Assembly: GCA_016218915.1 (NCBI GenBank)
Contig: JACRCQ010000052.1
Location: forward strand, 62,001 to 126,000
From: Deltaproteobacteria bacterium
Lineage (GTDB): Bacteria > Myxococcota_A > Polyangia > Polyangiales > Polyangiaceae
DNA length: 64,000 bases
Direction: 5' to 3'
The notes beneath the pieces are model-generated. The model had not been told where the DNA came from and ran no database searches. It saw only the letters and a program-made list of their open reading frames with translations. Within the stretch, counting starts at the first letter, position 1; each line of letters starts with the position of its first letter. The translations under genes and the position numbers were made by a program. Positions 19,011 to 27,535 of the stretch are shown piece by piece.

Positions 19011-19790
19011 ATGATCAAATGGAAGCTCGTGTTGACAACGCTGCCACTGGTTGCGCTGGTGGTTGCGGCCAAGATCGTGATGGAGAGGGGCTTCGGGCTC
19101 CACGGATGGGTCGAATTCGGCGACGTATCCGCGGTGCTCACCGCCGGGGCATTCCTGATCGGCTTCATGCTGGCCGGCACGATGAGCGACTTCAAGGAGA
19201 GCGAGAAGCTCCCCTCGGAGCTGGCCTGCACGCTCGAGACCATCGAGGATCTCATCTCGGTCAGCGCATGCAAGAAGGGGTTTGACGCCAAGGCCGCTCG
19301 GGCGGCGCTGCTCGAGGTGACGGATCGGGCGATTCAGTGGTTCGCGCGAAAGCGTCCGGTCGGCGACGTCTACGCGGCCATCGACGGCATGAACCCGCAC
19401 TTCCAGAGCATGGATCTCCAAGGAGCGACCGCGCACGCCAATCGAAGCCTCGTGTTCATGAACACGATTCGGCGCATCATTGGCCGCATCGAGGTGGTGT
19501 CGAAGACAGGCTTCCTCGACTCGGGCTACGCGATTCTGGAGATCATCGTCACAGCGATCATCGTTCTTCTGCTCGCTTCGCGCTTCAAGACGATCGTGGC
19601 AGAGTACACCCTGATCACCTTCATCACGCTGGTCTACGTGTACATGCTGCGCCTGATCCGCGACATCGACGACCCGTTCGAGTACCACAGCGACCTGGTT
19701 CGTCGTGGCGCCGCCGAGGTCGAGCTCTTCCCGCTCCTGGACTACCGAGAGCGCGCTGCCGCGCGCCTGGAGCACAGCGAGACCCAGTAG
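19011..19790 (+). CDS. Predicted four-helix inner-membrane protein
   Basis: 259 residues. Two N-terminal hydrophobic helices (residues about 5-22 and 38-57, the second containing AGAFLIGFMLAGTMSDFKES), a cytoplasmic segment of about 100 residues, and two C-terminal helices (ILEIIVTAIIVLLLASRF and LITFITLVYVYMLRLIRDI). The sequence DIDDPFEY after the last helix and the two-plus-two layout recall bestrophin-like/DUF4239 proteins, but I am not sure of this. The gene lies upstream of a Ser/Thr kinase on the same strand, 93 bp apart. Function is unknown. Confidence 0.65.
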   Translation: MIKWKLVLTTLPLVALVVAAKIVMERGFGLHGWVEFGDVSAVLTAGAFLIGFMLAGTMSDFKESEKLPSELACTLETIEDLISVSACKKGFDAKAARAALLEVTDRAIQWFARKRPVGDVYAAIDGMNPHFQSMDLQGATAHANRSLVFMNTIRRIIGRIEVVSKTGFLDSGYAILEIIVTAIIVLLLASRFKTIVAEYTLITFITLVYVYMLRLIRDIDDPFEYHSDLVRRGAAEVELFPLLDYRERAAARLEHSETQ

Positions 19791-19883
19791 CCTCCACGCA
19801 CCAGCGATTTTGCCGCAGGCCCCGTGGATTCCCTCGTGCTATGAGGACATCTCCCAGCGTCCCTCAGGTTCTCGAGCGGCCCC

Positions 19884-21197
19884 ATGCAGCAACCCGTCGA
19901 TGAAGCACTGCTTCGTGCCCGCAGACGCATCGGCCGCACGGTCAAGGGCAAGTGGCAGATCGACGCGCTCATCGGCATGGGCGGGATGGCATCGGTCTAC
20001 GCCGCGACCCACCGCAACAACAGCCGCGTTGCCCTCAAGGTGCTCCGGCTCGAGCTGTCTGCGGACGCCGACATTCGCGCCCGGTTTCTTCGCGAGGGCT
20101 ATGTCGCCAACGTGATCGACCACCCGGGCACGGTTCGGGTCGTGGACGACGACGTGGATGACGACGGCTCGGTGTTCCTCGTCATGGAGCTGCTCGAGGG
20201 CGAATCCCTTGCCGATCGTCTGGACCGCGTGGGCGGCAGGATGGCCGTTCAGGAGGCCCTCCGTCTCGGAGCCGATGCGCTGGACGTGGTGGCCGCTGCC
20301 CATGACAAGGGCGTCGTGCACAGGGATCTGAAGCCGGACAACGTGTTCCTGACGAGCGATGGGCAGGTCAAGGTGCTCGACTTCGGGATCGCGCGTGTGC
20401 GCGAGCTGTCCCATGCGAGCTCTGCAACGCGCACAGGCGCGATGATGGGCACGCCCGCGTTCATGCCTCCGGAGCAGGCGCTGGGCCACAGCCGGGAGAT
20501 CGACGCGCGCACCGACCTGTGGGCGATGGGTGCCACGATCTTCAGGATGATCACCGGGCGAAACGTGCACCCCGGCGAGACGCCCAACGAGCTGCTCATC
20601 GGAGCTGCTACCCGGAAGGCCCCGTCGCTCAGCGCCGTGACATTCGGCGCGCCCACGCCGCTTGTGGAGTTCCTGGACAAGTCGTTGGCATTCGAGCGCG
20701 ACGGCCGATGGCCCGATGCGCGCGCGATGCGGAGCGCACTGCAGAGGGTCTTGGAGAGCCTGCCGCAAGAGCCGTTGGTGCTCGAGCCGGTGACGACGCT
20801 AGCAGGGGTTCCTGCCGGTGATGCTTCGGAGGTTCCCACCAACGTGGTAAGGACAGAGGCGATTCGCCACGAGCTCCCTGGGCAGAAGCGCGACTGGCGA
20901 GTAGCGGTCGCGATCGGTGCTGGCGCTGGGATCGTCGTCGCCGTGATCGCGGCGATTCTCCTGCGAACCCTTCCTGGTCAGGTCATCGTGCAAGAGCAGC
21001 CTGCCGCTGGATCGGTACCATCGCCTGCAACCGCGCCCGCGCAGCTGTCCGCCTCGGCCGCGCCGACGGCGAGCGCACCTGCAGGGCCCTCGTCTTCAGC
21101 GCCTCCTGCGTCGAGCAGCGCGCCCAAGGGAACGCGGCCCGGTCCGATCGGCGCGCCTCCGCCCACCGGCAAGGACTGGTTGAATCGCCGTCATTGA
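19884..21197 (+). CDS. Membrane-anchored Ser/Thr protein kinase (Hanks type)
   Basis: 437 residues. The kinase domain occupies about residues 20-290: glycine loop IGMGGMASVYAA, ATP-anchoring Lys in VALKVL, catalytic loop HRDLKPDNVFL (near residue 147), KVLDFGIAR, and GTPAFMPPEQAL in the activation segment. All catalytic residues are present. A single membrane helix (IGAGAGIVVAVIAAILL) follows, then a Pro/Ala/Ser-rich extracytoplasmic tail of about 75 residues that lacks a recognisable sensor domain. The PEGA-like gene 74 bp downstream is a frequent neighbour of such kinases in Polyangia and may be functionally linked. Confidence 0.92.
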   Translation: MQQPVDEALLRARRRIGRTVKGKWQIDALIGMGGMASVYAATHRNNSRVALKVLRLELSADADIRARFLREGYVANVIDHPGTVRVVDDDVDDDGSVFLVMELLEGESLADRLDRVGGRMAVQEALRLGADALDVVAAAHDKGVVHRDLKPDNVFLTSDGQVKVLDFGIARVRELSHASSATRTGAMMGTPAFMPPEQALGHSREIDARTDLWAMGATIFRMITGRNVHPGETPNELLIGAATRKAPSLSAVTFGAPTPLVEFLDKSLAFERDGRWPDARAMRSALQRVLESLPQEPLVLEPVTTLAGVPAGDASEVPTNVVRTEAIRHELPGQKRDWRVAVAIGAGAGIVVAVIAAILLRTLPGQVIVQEQPAAGSVPSPATAPAQLSASAAPTASAPAGPSSSAPPASSSAPKGTRPGPIGAPPPTGKDWLNRRH

Positions 21198-21271
21198 CGT
21201 GGAGAAGCCGTCGCAGTCGGCCGCGCAGGTGCGCTGGACTCCCAGGGCAATCTCTGGCACCGTGAAGCCCA

Positions 21272-22231
21272 ATGGGAAGATCCGTACGCTTTCATGTCTT
21301 GACAGCCGTGGGCGCGCTTGCACTGGCACTCATGTCGCCCGCGTCGAGCCGTGCTGCGGAGCGGGATGCAGCTGCGGCGGATGCCCTGTTCACGGAGGGA
21401 CGCAAGCTCGCGACGCAGGGGAACTACCAGGCAGCGTGTCCCAAGTTCTCGGAGAGCTACCGGCTCGATCCTGCGCCGGGGACGCTGCTGAACCTGGCGG
21501 ATTGCGAGGACAAGACCGGCAAGATCGCAGCGGCAACCGAGCATTTCCGAAGGGCGCTGGAAGCGTTGCCTCCGGGCGACGATCGCGTGCCGATCGCGCG
21601 CAAGCGCATGACCGAGCTCGACGCGCGCGTTCCACGGCTCACGATCACGGTGGCTGCGCCCTTGCCCCCGGGCACCCGGGTGCTCCGCGATGGCATCGAG
21701 TTCGGAAGCCCGAGTCTCGGCGTGGCTCTGCCCGTGGAGCCTGGCGATCACTTCGTGGTGGTCCGGTCGCCGGGCAAGCAGGATCGCTTCTACCGGCTCA
21801 ACCTGCTCGAAGGCGATTCCCGGCAGCTCCTGGTCGAGCCCGGGGCCGAGCAGGCTGAGGGCGCCGCGCCAGCCGCGGGGCCGGACACCTCGTCGCCGTC
21901 GAGCCAGCGCACCATCGGATTCGTCGTCGGAGGGCTCGGAGTCGTGGGCATCAGTGCTGGAATCGTCACTGGGCTGATGGTCAATGACCGAAAGCGCACT
22001 TTCGACGACAACTGCAAGGATGGGTACTGCAATGCGGCAGGCTTGGATGCTGCCGATTCGGGCAAGACGCTGCTCACGGTCAATGCGGCAGCCTGGGCCG
22101 TGGGACTGGTGGGAGTCGGCGTGGGTACCTACCTGATCGTGACGGGCGGCGACTCCAAGACTCCTGTGACCCGGGCCGGGCTGACGCCGACCGTGGGTGG
22201 TGGCAAAGTGGTCTGGGAAGGCGCTTGGTAG
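21272..22231 (+). CDS. Exported TPR/PEGA-like protein with two C-terminal helices
   Basis: 319 residues. A signal peptide ends near SSRAAERDA. A TPR-like helical part (ADALFTEGRKLATQGNYQAACPKFSESYRLDPAPGTLL) occupies about residues 35-110. A beta-rich PEGA-like domain follows (PPGTRVLRDGIEFG). Two hydrophobic helices lie near the C-terminus (IGFVVGGLGVVGISAGIVTG and AAAWAVGLVGVGVGTYLIV). This architecture is a common partner of Ser/Thr kinase genes in Polyangia. Its molecular role is not established. It converges with the next gene, 13 bp between stops. Confidence 0.75.
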   Translation: MGRSVRFHVLTAVGALALALMSPASSRAAERDAAAADALFTEGRKLATQGNYQAACPKFSESYRLDPAPGTLLNLADCEDKTGKIAAATEHFRRALEALPPGDDRVPIARKRMTELDARVPRLTITVAAPLPPGTRVLRDGIEFGSPSLGVALPVEPGDHFVVVRSPGKQDRFYRLNLLEGDSRQLLVEPGAEQAEGAAPAAGPDTSSPSSQRTIGFVVGGLGVVGISAGIVTGLMVNDRKRTFDDNCKDGYCNAAGLDAADSGKTLLTVNAAAWAVGLVGVGVGTYLIVTGGDSKTPVTRAGLTPTVGGGKVVWEGAW

Positions 22232-22244
22232 CCTCTGAAGGCGC

Positions 22245-22928
22245 CTAGATCGAGCAAGTGCCTGGCACGGCGCACCAGCAATAGCACTTCGTCTCGTGGT
22301 CGTCGCAGCTGCCCGACAGAGCTCCCACGCACGTCAGCGGAGGATCGGCCGCAGTGTTTCCGCCGCACTTCTCGTGGCAATTCCAGGCGCCGGTCGTGTC
22401 CCACTGCTTGACACAGTACCCCTGCCAGCAATCCCAGCCCGCTGCGCAGGTGCCACAGCTGGCGCCACAGCCGTTCGAGTCACACGCATTCGCGCTGACG
22501 CACTTCGGTACACAGGTGCAGGTGCTGTTACTGCAGACGTAGTTGGCGCCGCAGGCCTTGCCGCAAGTGCCGCAGTGGTTCAGATCCTTCGAGGTGTCAA
22601 CGCAGTATCCACCGCAGTTCGTAAGCCCGTTCGTGCACGTGACCCCTTCCCACAACGCATCTTCGGGGCCGTCCAGGGCGCCGTCCGAGGCGTCCATTGC
22701 CCCTCCTGCCGCCCCTCCACCCGCACCTGCGCCGGACGTCCCGCCCTTGGCTGCGCCAGCCTCGCCTCCCAGCCCTGCATCGCTGGCCCCTGCGCCAGCG
22801 CTCCCGGCCAATCCAGCGTCCCGGTCGTCGAGCCGTCCCTCGAAGTCATAGCCCAACAACGCGCAGCCAGCCGCAAGAGCAAGAACCAGTAGAGAGACTA
22901 CGCCGAAGAATCTGCGCGCAGCGAGCAT
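22245..22928 (-). CDS. Cys-rich lipoprotein with Gly/Ala-rich linker
   Basis: 227 residues from the ATG at 22928; upstream in-frame starts exist but would put the signal too far in. Lipobox LALAAG|C (Cys22). A Gly/Ala-rich low-complexity linker leads to a C-terminal domain with about two dozen Cys in short-spaced clusters, such as CVPKCVSANACDSNGCGASC and CGGYCVDTSKDLNHCGTCGK. The second block resembles the EGF-like or stigma-type Cys repeats seen in many myxobacterial surface lipoproteins. Extracellular location is inferred from the lipobox and disulfide potential. Function is unknown. Confidence 0.75.
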   Translation of the reverse strand: MLAARRFFGVVSLLVLALAAGCALLGYDFEGRLDDRDAGLAGSAGAGASDAGLGGEAGAAKGGTSGAGAGGGAAGGAMDASDGALDGPEDALWEGVTCTNGLTNCGGYCVDTSKDLNHCGTCGKACGANYVCSNSTCTCVPKCVSANACDSNGCGASCGTCAAGWDCWQGYCVKQWDTTGAWNCHEKCGGNTAADPPLTCVGALSGSCDDHETKCYCWCAVPGTCSI

Positions 22929-23058
22929 GGCTGAACACAGTATCATCCCAGGGGATCGAACGCCATCACGGCGCGGAAGTCGGCGTGTCAACCTGAACCA
23001 TGGGGCGAAGTTCCCCAGGTTGCCACTTCGGCTTCAGCATCCGAGGAGACACAATCCT

Positions 23059-23739
23059 CTACCCACCCAGCTTCCCCGCGTGCCGCACGTCCTTGGCCCG
23101 CACCATGAATATCACCTGCTCGGCCAGGTTCGTCGCGTGATCGCCGATCCGCTCCAGGTACTTCGCAACCGACTGCAGGTGCACGCCGCACTCTACCACG
23201 CGCGGGTCCTGGATCATCAATGCCAGAATCTCACGGAAGACCTGATGGTACAGCTCGTCGACCTCGTCGTCGCGCTGCATGATCTCCTCGGCCTTGTCCG
23301 AATCCGACGACACGAACGCGTCGATCGCGTCGCGCACCATGGACTGCACCACATCGGACATGCGCGGGATGTCCTCGTAGGGCTTGAGCAGCGGCAATGG
23401 CGCCAGATCGATCGCGCGCTCGCAGATGTTCACCGCCAGATCGCCGATGCGCTCCAGATCGGTCACCATCTTGAGCGCCCGCGTCACGAACCGCAGGTCC
23501 GAGGCCATCGGATGACGCTTGACCAGGATCAAGAGGCATTGCTCGTCGACCGCGAGCTCTGCGCGATTGACCTTGTGATCCGAGTCGATGGTCTTGCGCG
23601 CCAGGGCAGCATCGCGATCGACCAGAGCGCGGACCGACTCGCCGATCATCTCCTCCACGCGTCCTGCCATGAGCAGCAGCTGTTCGCGAAGCTTCCGCAG
23701 GTCGGACTCGTAGTCCCGGTCAGTGTGCAGAGTTGACAT
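23059..23739 (-). CDS. phoU: PhoU, phosphate signalling regulator
   Basis: 226 residues from the ATG at 23739; a GTG at 23754 is in frame but less well placed. Two repeats of the three-helix PhoU domain are visible, with the acidic metal-binding patterns DSDHKVNRAE and QRDDEVDELYHQVFREILA. PhoU links the Pst transporter to PhoR and dampens PhoB activity when phosphate is sufficient. It is the last gene of the pst operon, 28 bp after pstB, which is the canonical position. Confidence 0.95.
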   Translation of the reverse strand: MSTLHTDRDYESDLRKLREQLLLMAGRVEEMIGESVRALVDRDAALARKTIDSDHKVNRAELAVDEQCLLILVKRHPMASDLRFVTRALKMVTDLERIGDLAVNICERAIDLAPLPLLKPYEDIPRMSDVVQSMVRDAIDAFVSSDSDKAEEIMQRDDEVDELYHQVFREILALMIQDPRVVECGVHLQSVAKYLERIGDHATNLAEQVIFMVRAKDVRHAGKLGG

Positions 23740-23767
23740 GTCGCCTTGTTTCACTCGCTGCTGTTCG

Positions 23768-24541
23768 TCATCCGAACTTGCCCGTGATGTATTCCTCGGT
23801 CCTGCGCTCGCGCGGGAAGGTGAAGAGCTGATCCGTCGGCCCGTGCTCCACCAGCTCTCCCATGTAGAAGAACGCCGTGTAGTCGCTCACCCGCGCTGCC
23901 TGCTGCATGTTGTGCGTCACCAGCACCACGGTCAGCGATCCGCGCATCCCTCGAATCAGCTCCTCGATGCGCGCTGTCGCGATCGGATCCAACGCAGACG
24001 CAGGCTCGTCGAGCAGCAGCACCTCCGGACGGACCGCCAGGGCCCGGGCAATGCACAGACGCTGCTGCTGGCCGCCTGAAAGGCTCAATCCCGACGCCCG
24101 AAGTCGGTCCTTGACCTCGTCCCACAGCGCAGCCTCCTGCAAAGCCTGGGTCACCCCTTGCTCGAGCTCCGTCCCGGTGCACCCCTTGAGCTTCAATCCG
24201 AACGCGACATTGTCCCATATCGACATCGGGAAAGGCGTCGGCTTCTGGAACACCATCCCCACCCGGCTGCGAAGCGTGATGCCGTCCACCGAGCCCCGAT
24301 CGAGCACATCCAGCCCATCCATCCGGATCCTGCCCGTGGCCCTCTGGCCCGGGTACAGCTCGAACATCCTGTTGTACGTGCGGATGTGGGTCGACTTGCC
24401 GCAACCCGACGGCCCGATGAGCGCGGTGATCCGTCGATCGGCGATCTCCAGGTTGTTGCTCTTGAGCGCCTGGGTCTTGCCATAGAAGAAGCTCAGCTCT
24501 TCCACTCGAATCTTGACCTTGTCATCGGGTAGCAACGCCAT
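23768..24541 (-). CDS. pstB: PstB, phosphate ABC transporter ATPase
   Basis: 257 residues, standard for PstB. Walker A GPSGCGKST (residues 43-51), Q-loop region VFQKPTPFPMSIWDNVAFGL, ABC signature LSGGQQQRL, Walker B LLLDEPASALD and the switch His in VLVTHNMQQA are all present. The PFPMSI stretch is characteristic of phosphate transport ATPases. It powers the PstCA channel. It lies 6 bp downstream of pstA. Confidence 0.97.
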   Translation of the reverse strand: MALLPDDKVKIRVEELSFFYGKTQALKSNNLEIADRRITALIGPSGCGKSTHIRTYNRMFELYPGQRATGRIRMDGLDVLDRGSVDGITLRSRVGMVFQKPTPFPMSIWDNVAFGLKLKGCTGTELEQGVTQALQEAALWDEVKDRLRASGLSLSGGQQQRLCIARALAVRPEVLLLDEPASALDPIATARIEELIRGMRGSLTVVLVTHNMQQAARVSDYTAFFYMGELVEHGPTDQLFTFPRERRTEEYITGKFG

Positions 24542-24547
24542 GATTCG

Positions 24548-25387
24548 TTACCGCGCTTTCCTTCCTGTGGCCCTTGCCAGAAGGGTGAGCAGCACCACCC
24601 CTGTGGTGATCACGAGCGCTGCTGACCAGGCCATCGCACGCCAGTCCGCGTAGGGGCTCATCGCATAGTTGAACATCGTCACATTCAGGGTCGCTGTGGG
24701 CTCCGTGGGGTTCAGGCTCCAGTAGGGGCTGTTCAAGGCCGTGAACAAGAGCGGCGCCGTCTCCCCTCCCACCCGTGCAATGGCCAGCAGGATCCCGGTC
24801 GTGATTCCAGGGAGCGCTGCCTTCAGCGACACGCGCAGGACCATCTTCCACTCCGGCGCGCCCAGCGCCAGCGCTGCCTCTCGAAGCGATACCGGAACCA
24901 GCCGCATCATCTCGTCGGTCGTGCGGGTCACGATCGGAAGCATCAGCAGCCCCAGCGCCACTGCGCCTGCGAGCCCGCTGAAGTGCCCGGTCGGACGCAC
25001 CATCAGCGTGTAGACGAACACGCCGATCACGATCGAGGGGGCTCCCAGAAGCACGTCGGCCACGAAGCGCACGACCTGGGAGAGCCTTCCTCCCTTGCCG
25101 AACTCTGCGAGGTAGATCCCTGCCGCGAGTCCGATCGGAACACCGAACCCGATGGCCATGGCGACCACCTGGATGGTGCCCACCAAGGCATTGGCCATTC
25201 CAGCATCGGCCTCGCCCGTGGGTTTGGGAAGCTCGATGAACCACGCCACGCTCAAGCCTGCCAGGCCCTGCCGGATCAACGTCGCAAGGATCCACCCGAG
25301 AAACACCAGGGCCACCACGGCCGAGGCCGTCGCCAGCCCTACCATGAGAGCGTTGACGAGCTTTCGCTGCAAGACCACGCGCTTCAT
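24548..25387 (-). CDS. pstA: PstA, phosphate ABC transporter permease
   Basis: 279 residues with six predicted membrane helices. The inner-membrane component signature follows the fourth helix (LREAALALGAPEWKMVLRVS, the EAA loop that contacts PstB). It forms the phosphate channel with PstC. Its start overlaps the end of pstC by 4 bp. Confidence 0.95.
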   Translation of the reverse strand: MKRVVLQRKLVNALMVGLATASAVVALVFLGWILATLIRQGLAGLSVAWFIELPKPTGEADAGMANALVGTIQVVAMAIGFGVPIGLAAGIYLAEFGKGGRLSQVVRFVADVLLGAPSIVIGVFVYTLMVRPTGHFSGLAGAVALGLLMLPIVTRTTDEMMRLVPVSLREAALALGAPEWKMVLRVSLKAALPGITTGILLAIARVGGETAPLLFTALNSPYWSLNPTEPTATLNVTMFNYAMSPYADWRAMAWSAALVITTGVVLLTLLARATGRKAR

Positions 25388-26376
25388 GTGGCGCGCTCCC
25401 CTTGCAGCGCCGTCCTCGAGACCAGGATGCGTCCGATCGCAAGGATCACGAACGTCAGCAGGAAGAGCACCAGCGCAAGAGCGATGAGTGACGAGACGTA
25501 CAAGCCGCCCGTGGCCTCGGTGAACTCGTTGGCAAGCGTGCTCGCGATCGTGTTCGAGGGCTTGTAAAGCGATGCGGAGATGTGGTGGCTGTTGCCGATC
25601 ACGAAGGTGACCGCCATGGTTTCTCCCAAGGCCCTACCGAGGCCGAGGACGATCGCGCCGACCAGCCCTGAGCGGGTGAAAGGGATGACCACGTGCCACA
25701 TCACCTCCCAGCGCGTGGCACCTACGCCGGAGGCAGCTTCCTTGATCGACGGCGGCACCATGGTGAACAGGTCGCGCGCGACTGCAGCGATGTAGGGAAC
25801 GACCATGAGCGCCAGCACGATCGCAGCGGTCATCATGCCGATGCCCATGGGCGGCCCCTGGAACAGCGGGAGCCAGCCCAGATGTCGGGACAGCAGGGGC
25901 TGCAGATGCGATGCGATTGCGGGGGCCAGCACGAACAGCCCCCACATTCCGTAGATGATCGAGGGAATGGCTGCCAGGACTTCCACGGCCGCGGCCACCG
26001 GGCGCGCGAGCCAGGCTGGGGCAAGCTCGGTCAGGAACATGGCGATGCCGAGCGACAGGGGCACAGCAAGGAGCAGTGCAAGCCCGGCCGAGAGGATCGT
26101 GCCTAGCAGGGAAGGCAGCGCACCGAACCGCTCGCGGACCGGATCCCAGGACTGGCTGCCCAGGAAGGAAGGTCCGAAGTGCCCGAGCGCAGTCGAAGCG
26201 CCGTGGATGAGCATGATGGCCATGCCTGCCACGACGAGCAGAAGGAAGAGGGCGCCGCACAGGGTGGCGGCTCGAAGGAGACGGTCGCCGAACAGGGACG
26301 TCCGGCGTCTTGCGTTGGCGCGGGACTCGTTCGACACGAGCCCCACCTGCCTTTCGGAGATCACGTCGATTCCCAT
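25384..26376 (-). CDS. pstC: PstC, phosphate ABC transporter permease
   Basis: 330 residues. A cytoplasmic N-terminus of about 30 residues precedes six membrane helices. The EAA loop reads KEAASGVGATRWEVMWHVVI, and the periplasmic segment FGPSFLGSQSWDPVRERFGA, with its WDP core, is typical of PstC. It pairs with PstA. The start codon directly abuts the pstS stop, with no space between them, and the end overlaps pstA by 4 bp. Confidence 0.95.
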   Translation of the reverse strand: MGIDVISERQVGLVSNESRANARRRTSLFGDRLLRAATLCGALFLLLVVAGMAIMLIHGASTALGHFGPSFLGSQSWDPVRERFGALPSLLGTILSAGLALLLAVPLSLGIAMFLTELAPAWLARPVAAAVEVLAAIPSIIYGMWGLFVLAPAIASHLQPLLSRHLGWLPLFQGPPMGIGMMTAAIVLALMVVPYIAAVARDLFTMVPPSIKEAASGVGATRWEVMWHVVIPFTRSGLVGAIVLGLGRALGETMAVTFVIGNSHHISASLYKPSNTIASTLANEFTEATGGLYVSSLIALALVLFLLTFVILAIGRILVSRTALQGERAT

Positions 26377-27450
26377 CTAGCGCGCCGCGGCCGGCCATAC
26401 GGGCTTGCCTTCAGCTCGCAGGGATTCGGCCCACATCTTCTCGACGAGGTCGATCACCGCCTCCGGCATAGACACGTAGTCGAGGCTGGCTGCAGCCTCT
26501 GCGCCCTTTCGGTAGCCGTAGTCGAAGAACCGGAGCAGCTCCGAGGCCTTGGCCGCGTCCTTCTGCTCCTTGTACATGAGAATGAACGAAGCTCCGACGA
26601 TCGGCCAGGCGTCCGCACCGCTCTGGTGGGTGAGCACCATGTGGAACCCGGGCGCATTCTTCCAATCAGCACTGGCAGCCGCTGCCTGGAAGCTCGCGCG
26701 TCCGGGCTCCACCACCTTGCCTGCGGCGTTCTTCAACCGCACCGTGGACAGCTTGTTCTGAAGCGCGTAGGCGTACTCCACGTAGCCGATCGCGCCGTCG
26801 ACGCGCTGCACGTACACCGAGACCCCTTCATTTCCCTTGCCCCCCACGCCGACCGGCCAGGATACCGCCTTGTCCGTGCCCACCTTGTCCTTCCAGGGCG
26901 CATGCGCCTTGGAGAGGTAGCTCGTGAAGATCCACGTCGTGCCCGAGCCGTCGGCTCGATGCACCACCGTCACGTCCTTGGCCGGAAGCGCCACGCTCGG
27001 GTTCAGCACCTTGAGCTTGGAGTCGTCCCATCGCTTGATGTCGCCCAGGTACAATGCACCGAGCGTCTCGCCATCCAGGACGAGCGAGCCCGCGGCAACC
27101 CCCTCGAGATGCACGACCGGCACTACGCCTCCCATGATCATCGGGAATTGCACGAGGCCGGCAGCGTCAAGCTCCTTGGGCTCGAGGGGTGCATCCGAGG
27201 CACCGAAGTCCACGGTCTTGGCCTTGATCTGCTGGATTCCTCCGCCTGAGCCGATCGACTGGTAGTTGAGCTTGGTGCCTGTGGACTTGTGCCAGGCATC
27301 TCCCCACTTCGCATAGAGGGGGTAGGGGAAGGTCGCGCCTGCTCCGAGAATGGAGAGGTTCTGTTGGCTCGATGCAGAGCTGCTCTTGCACCCGACCGCA
27401 GAGACCACCAAAAGCGCCGCGAGACATGAAGAGGCCATCCAGGTTCGCAT
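26377..27450 (-). CDS. pstS: PstS, periplasmic phosphate-binding lipoprotein
   Basis: 357 residues from the ATG at 27450, with AAGGAGCG upstream. Lipobox VSAVG|C (Cys21), so the protein is membrane-tethered in the periplasm. The phosphate-binding signatures are clear: ILGAGATFPYPLYAKW at the mature N-terminus, YQSIGSGGGIQQI, DFGASDAPL, and HRADGSGTTWIFTSYLS. It captures inorganic phosphate for PstCA. First gene of the pst operon, with a three-unit Pho-box-like site 42 bp before the start. Confidence 0.96.
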   Translation of the reverse strand: MRTWMASSCLAALLVVSAVGCKSSSASSQQNLSILGAGATFPYPLYAKWGDAWHKSTGTKLNYQSIGSGGGIQQIKAKTVDFGASDAPLEPKELDAAGLVQFPMIMGGVVPVVHLEGVAAGSLVLDGETLGALYLGDIKRWDDSKLKVLNPSVALPAKDVTVVHRADGSGTTWIFTSYLSKAHAPWKDKVGTDKAVSWPVGVGGKGNEGVSVYVQRVDGAIGYVEYAYALQNKLSTVRLKNAAGKVVEPGRASFQAAAASADWKNAPGFHMVLTHQSGADAWPIVGASFILMYKEQKDAAKASELLRFFDYGYRKGAEAAASLDYVSMPEAVIDLVEKMWAESLRAEGKPVWPAAAR

Positions 27451-27491
27451 CGATCGCTCCTTGTTCGGCACCTGATAGGTGCATTCCGCCT

Positions 27492-27520
27492 GTGACAGGA
27501 GCGTGGCGGGGGCGTGACAA
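27492..27520 (-). promoter_or_regulatory. Candidate Pho box of the pst operon (three half-sites)
   Basis: On the minus strand, in the pstS direction, the half-sites read TTGTCAC, CCGCCAC and CTGTCAC with four bases between each, an exact 11-bp period. The outer two match the PhoB half-site known from E. coli (CTGTCAT); the middle one is degenerate. It ends 42 bp before the pstS ATG, and a similar site lies 47 bp before phoB. Confidence 0.75.
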
Positions 27521-27535
27521 GTTGCGAGAGAGCGG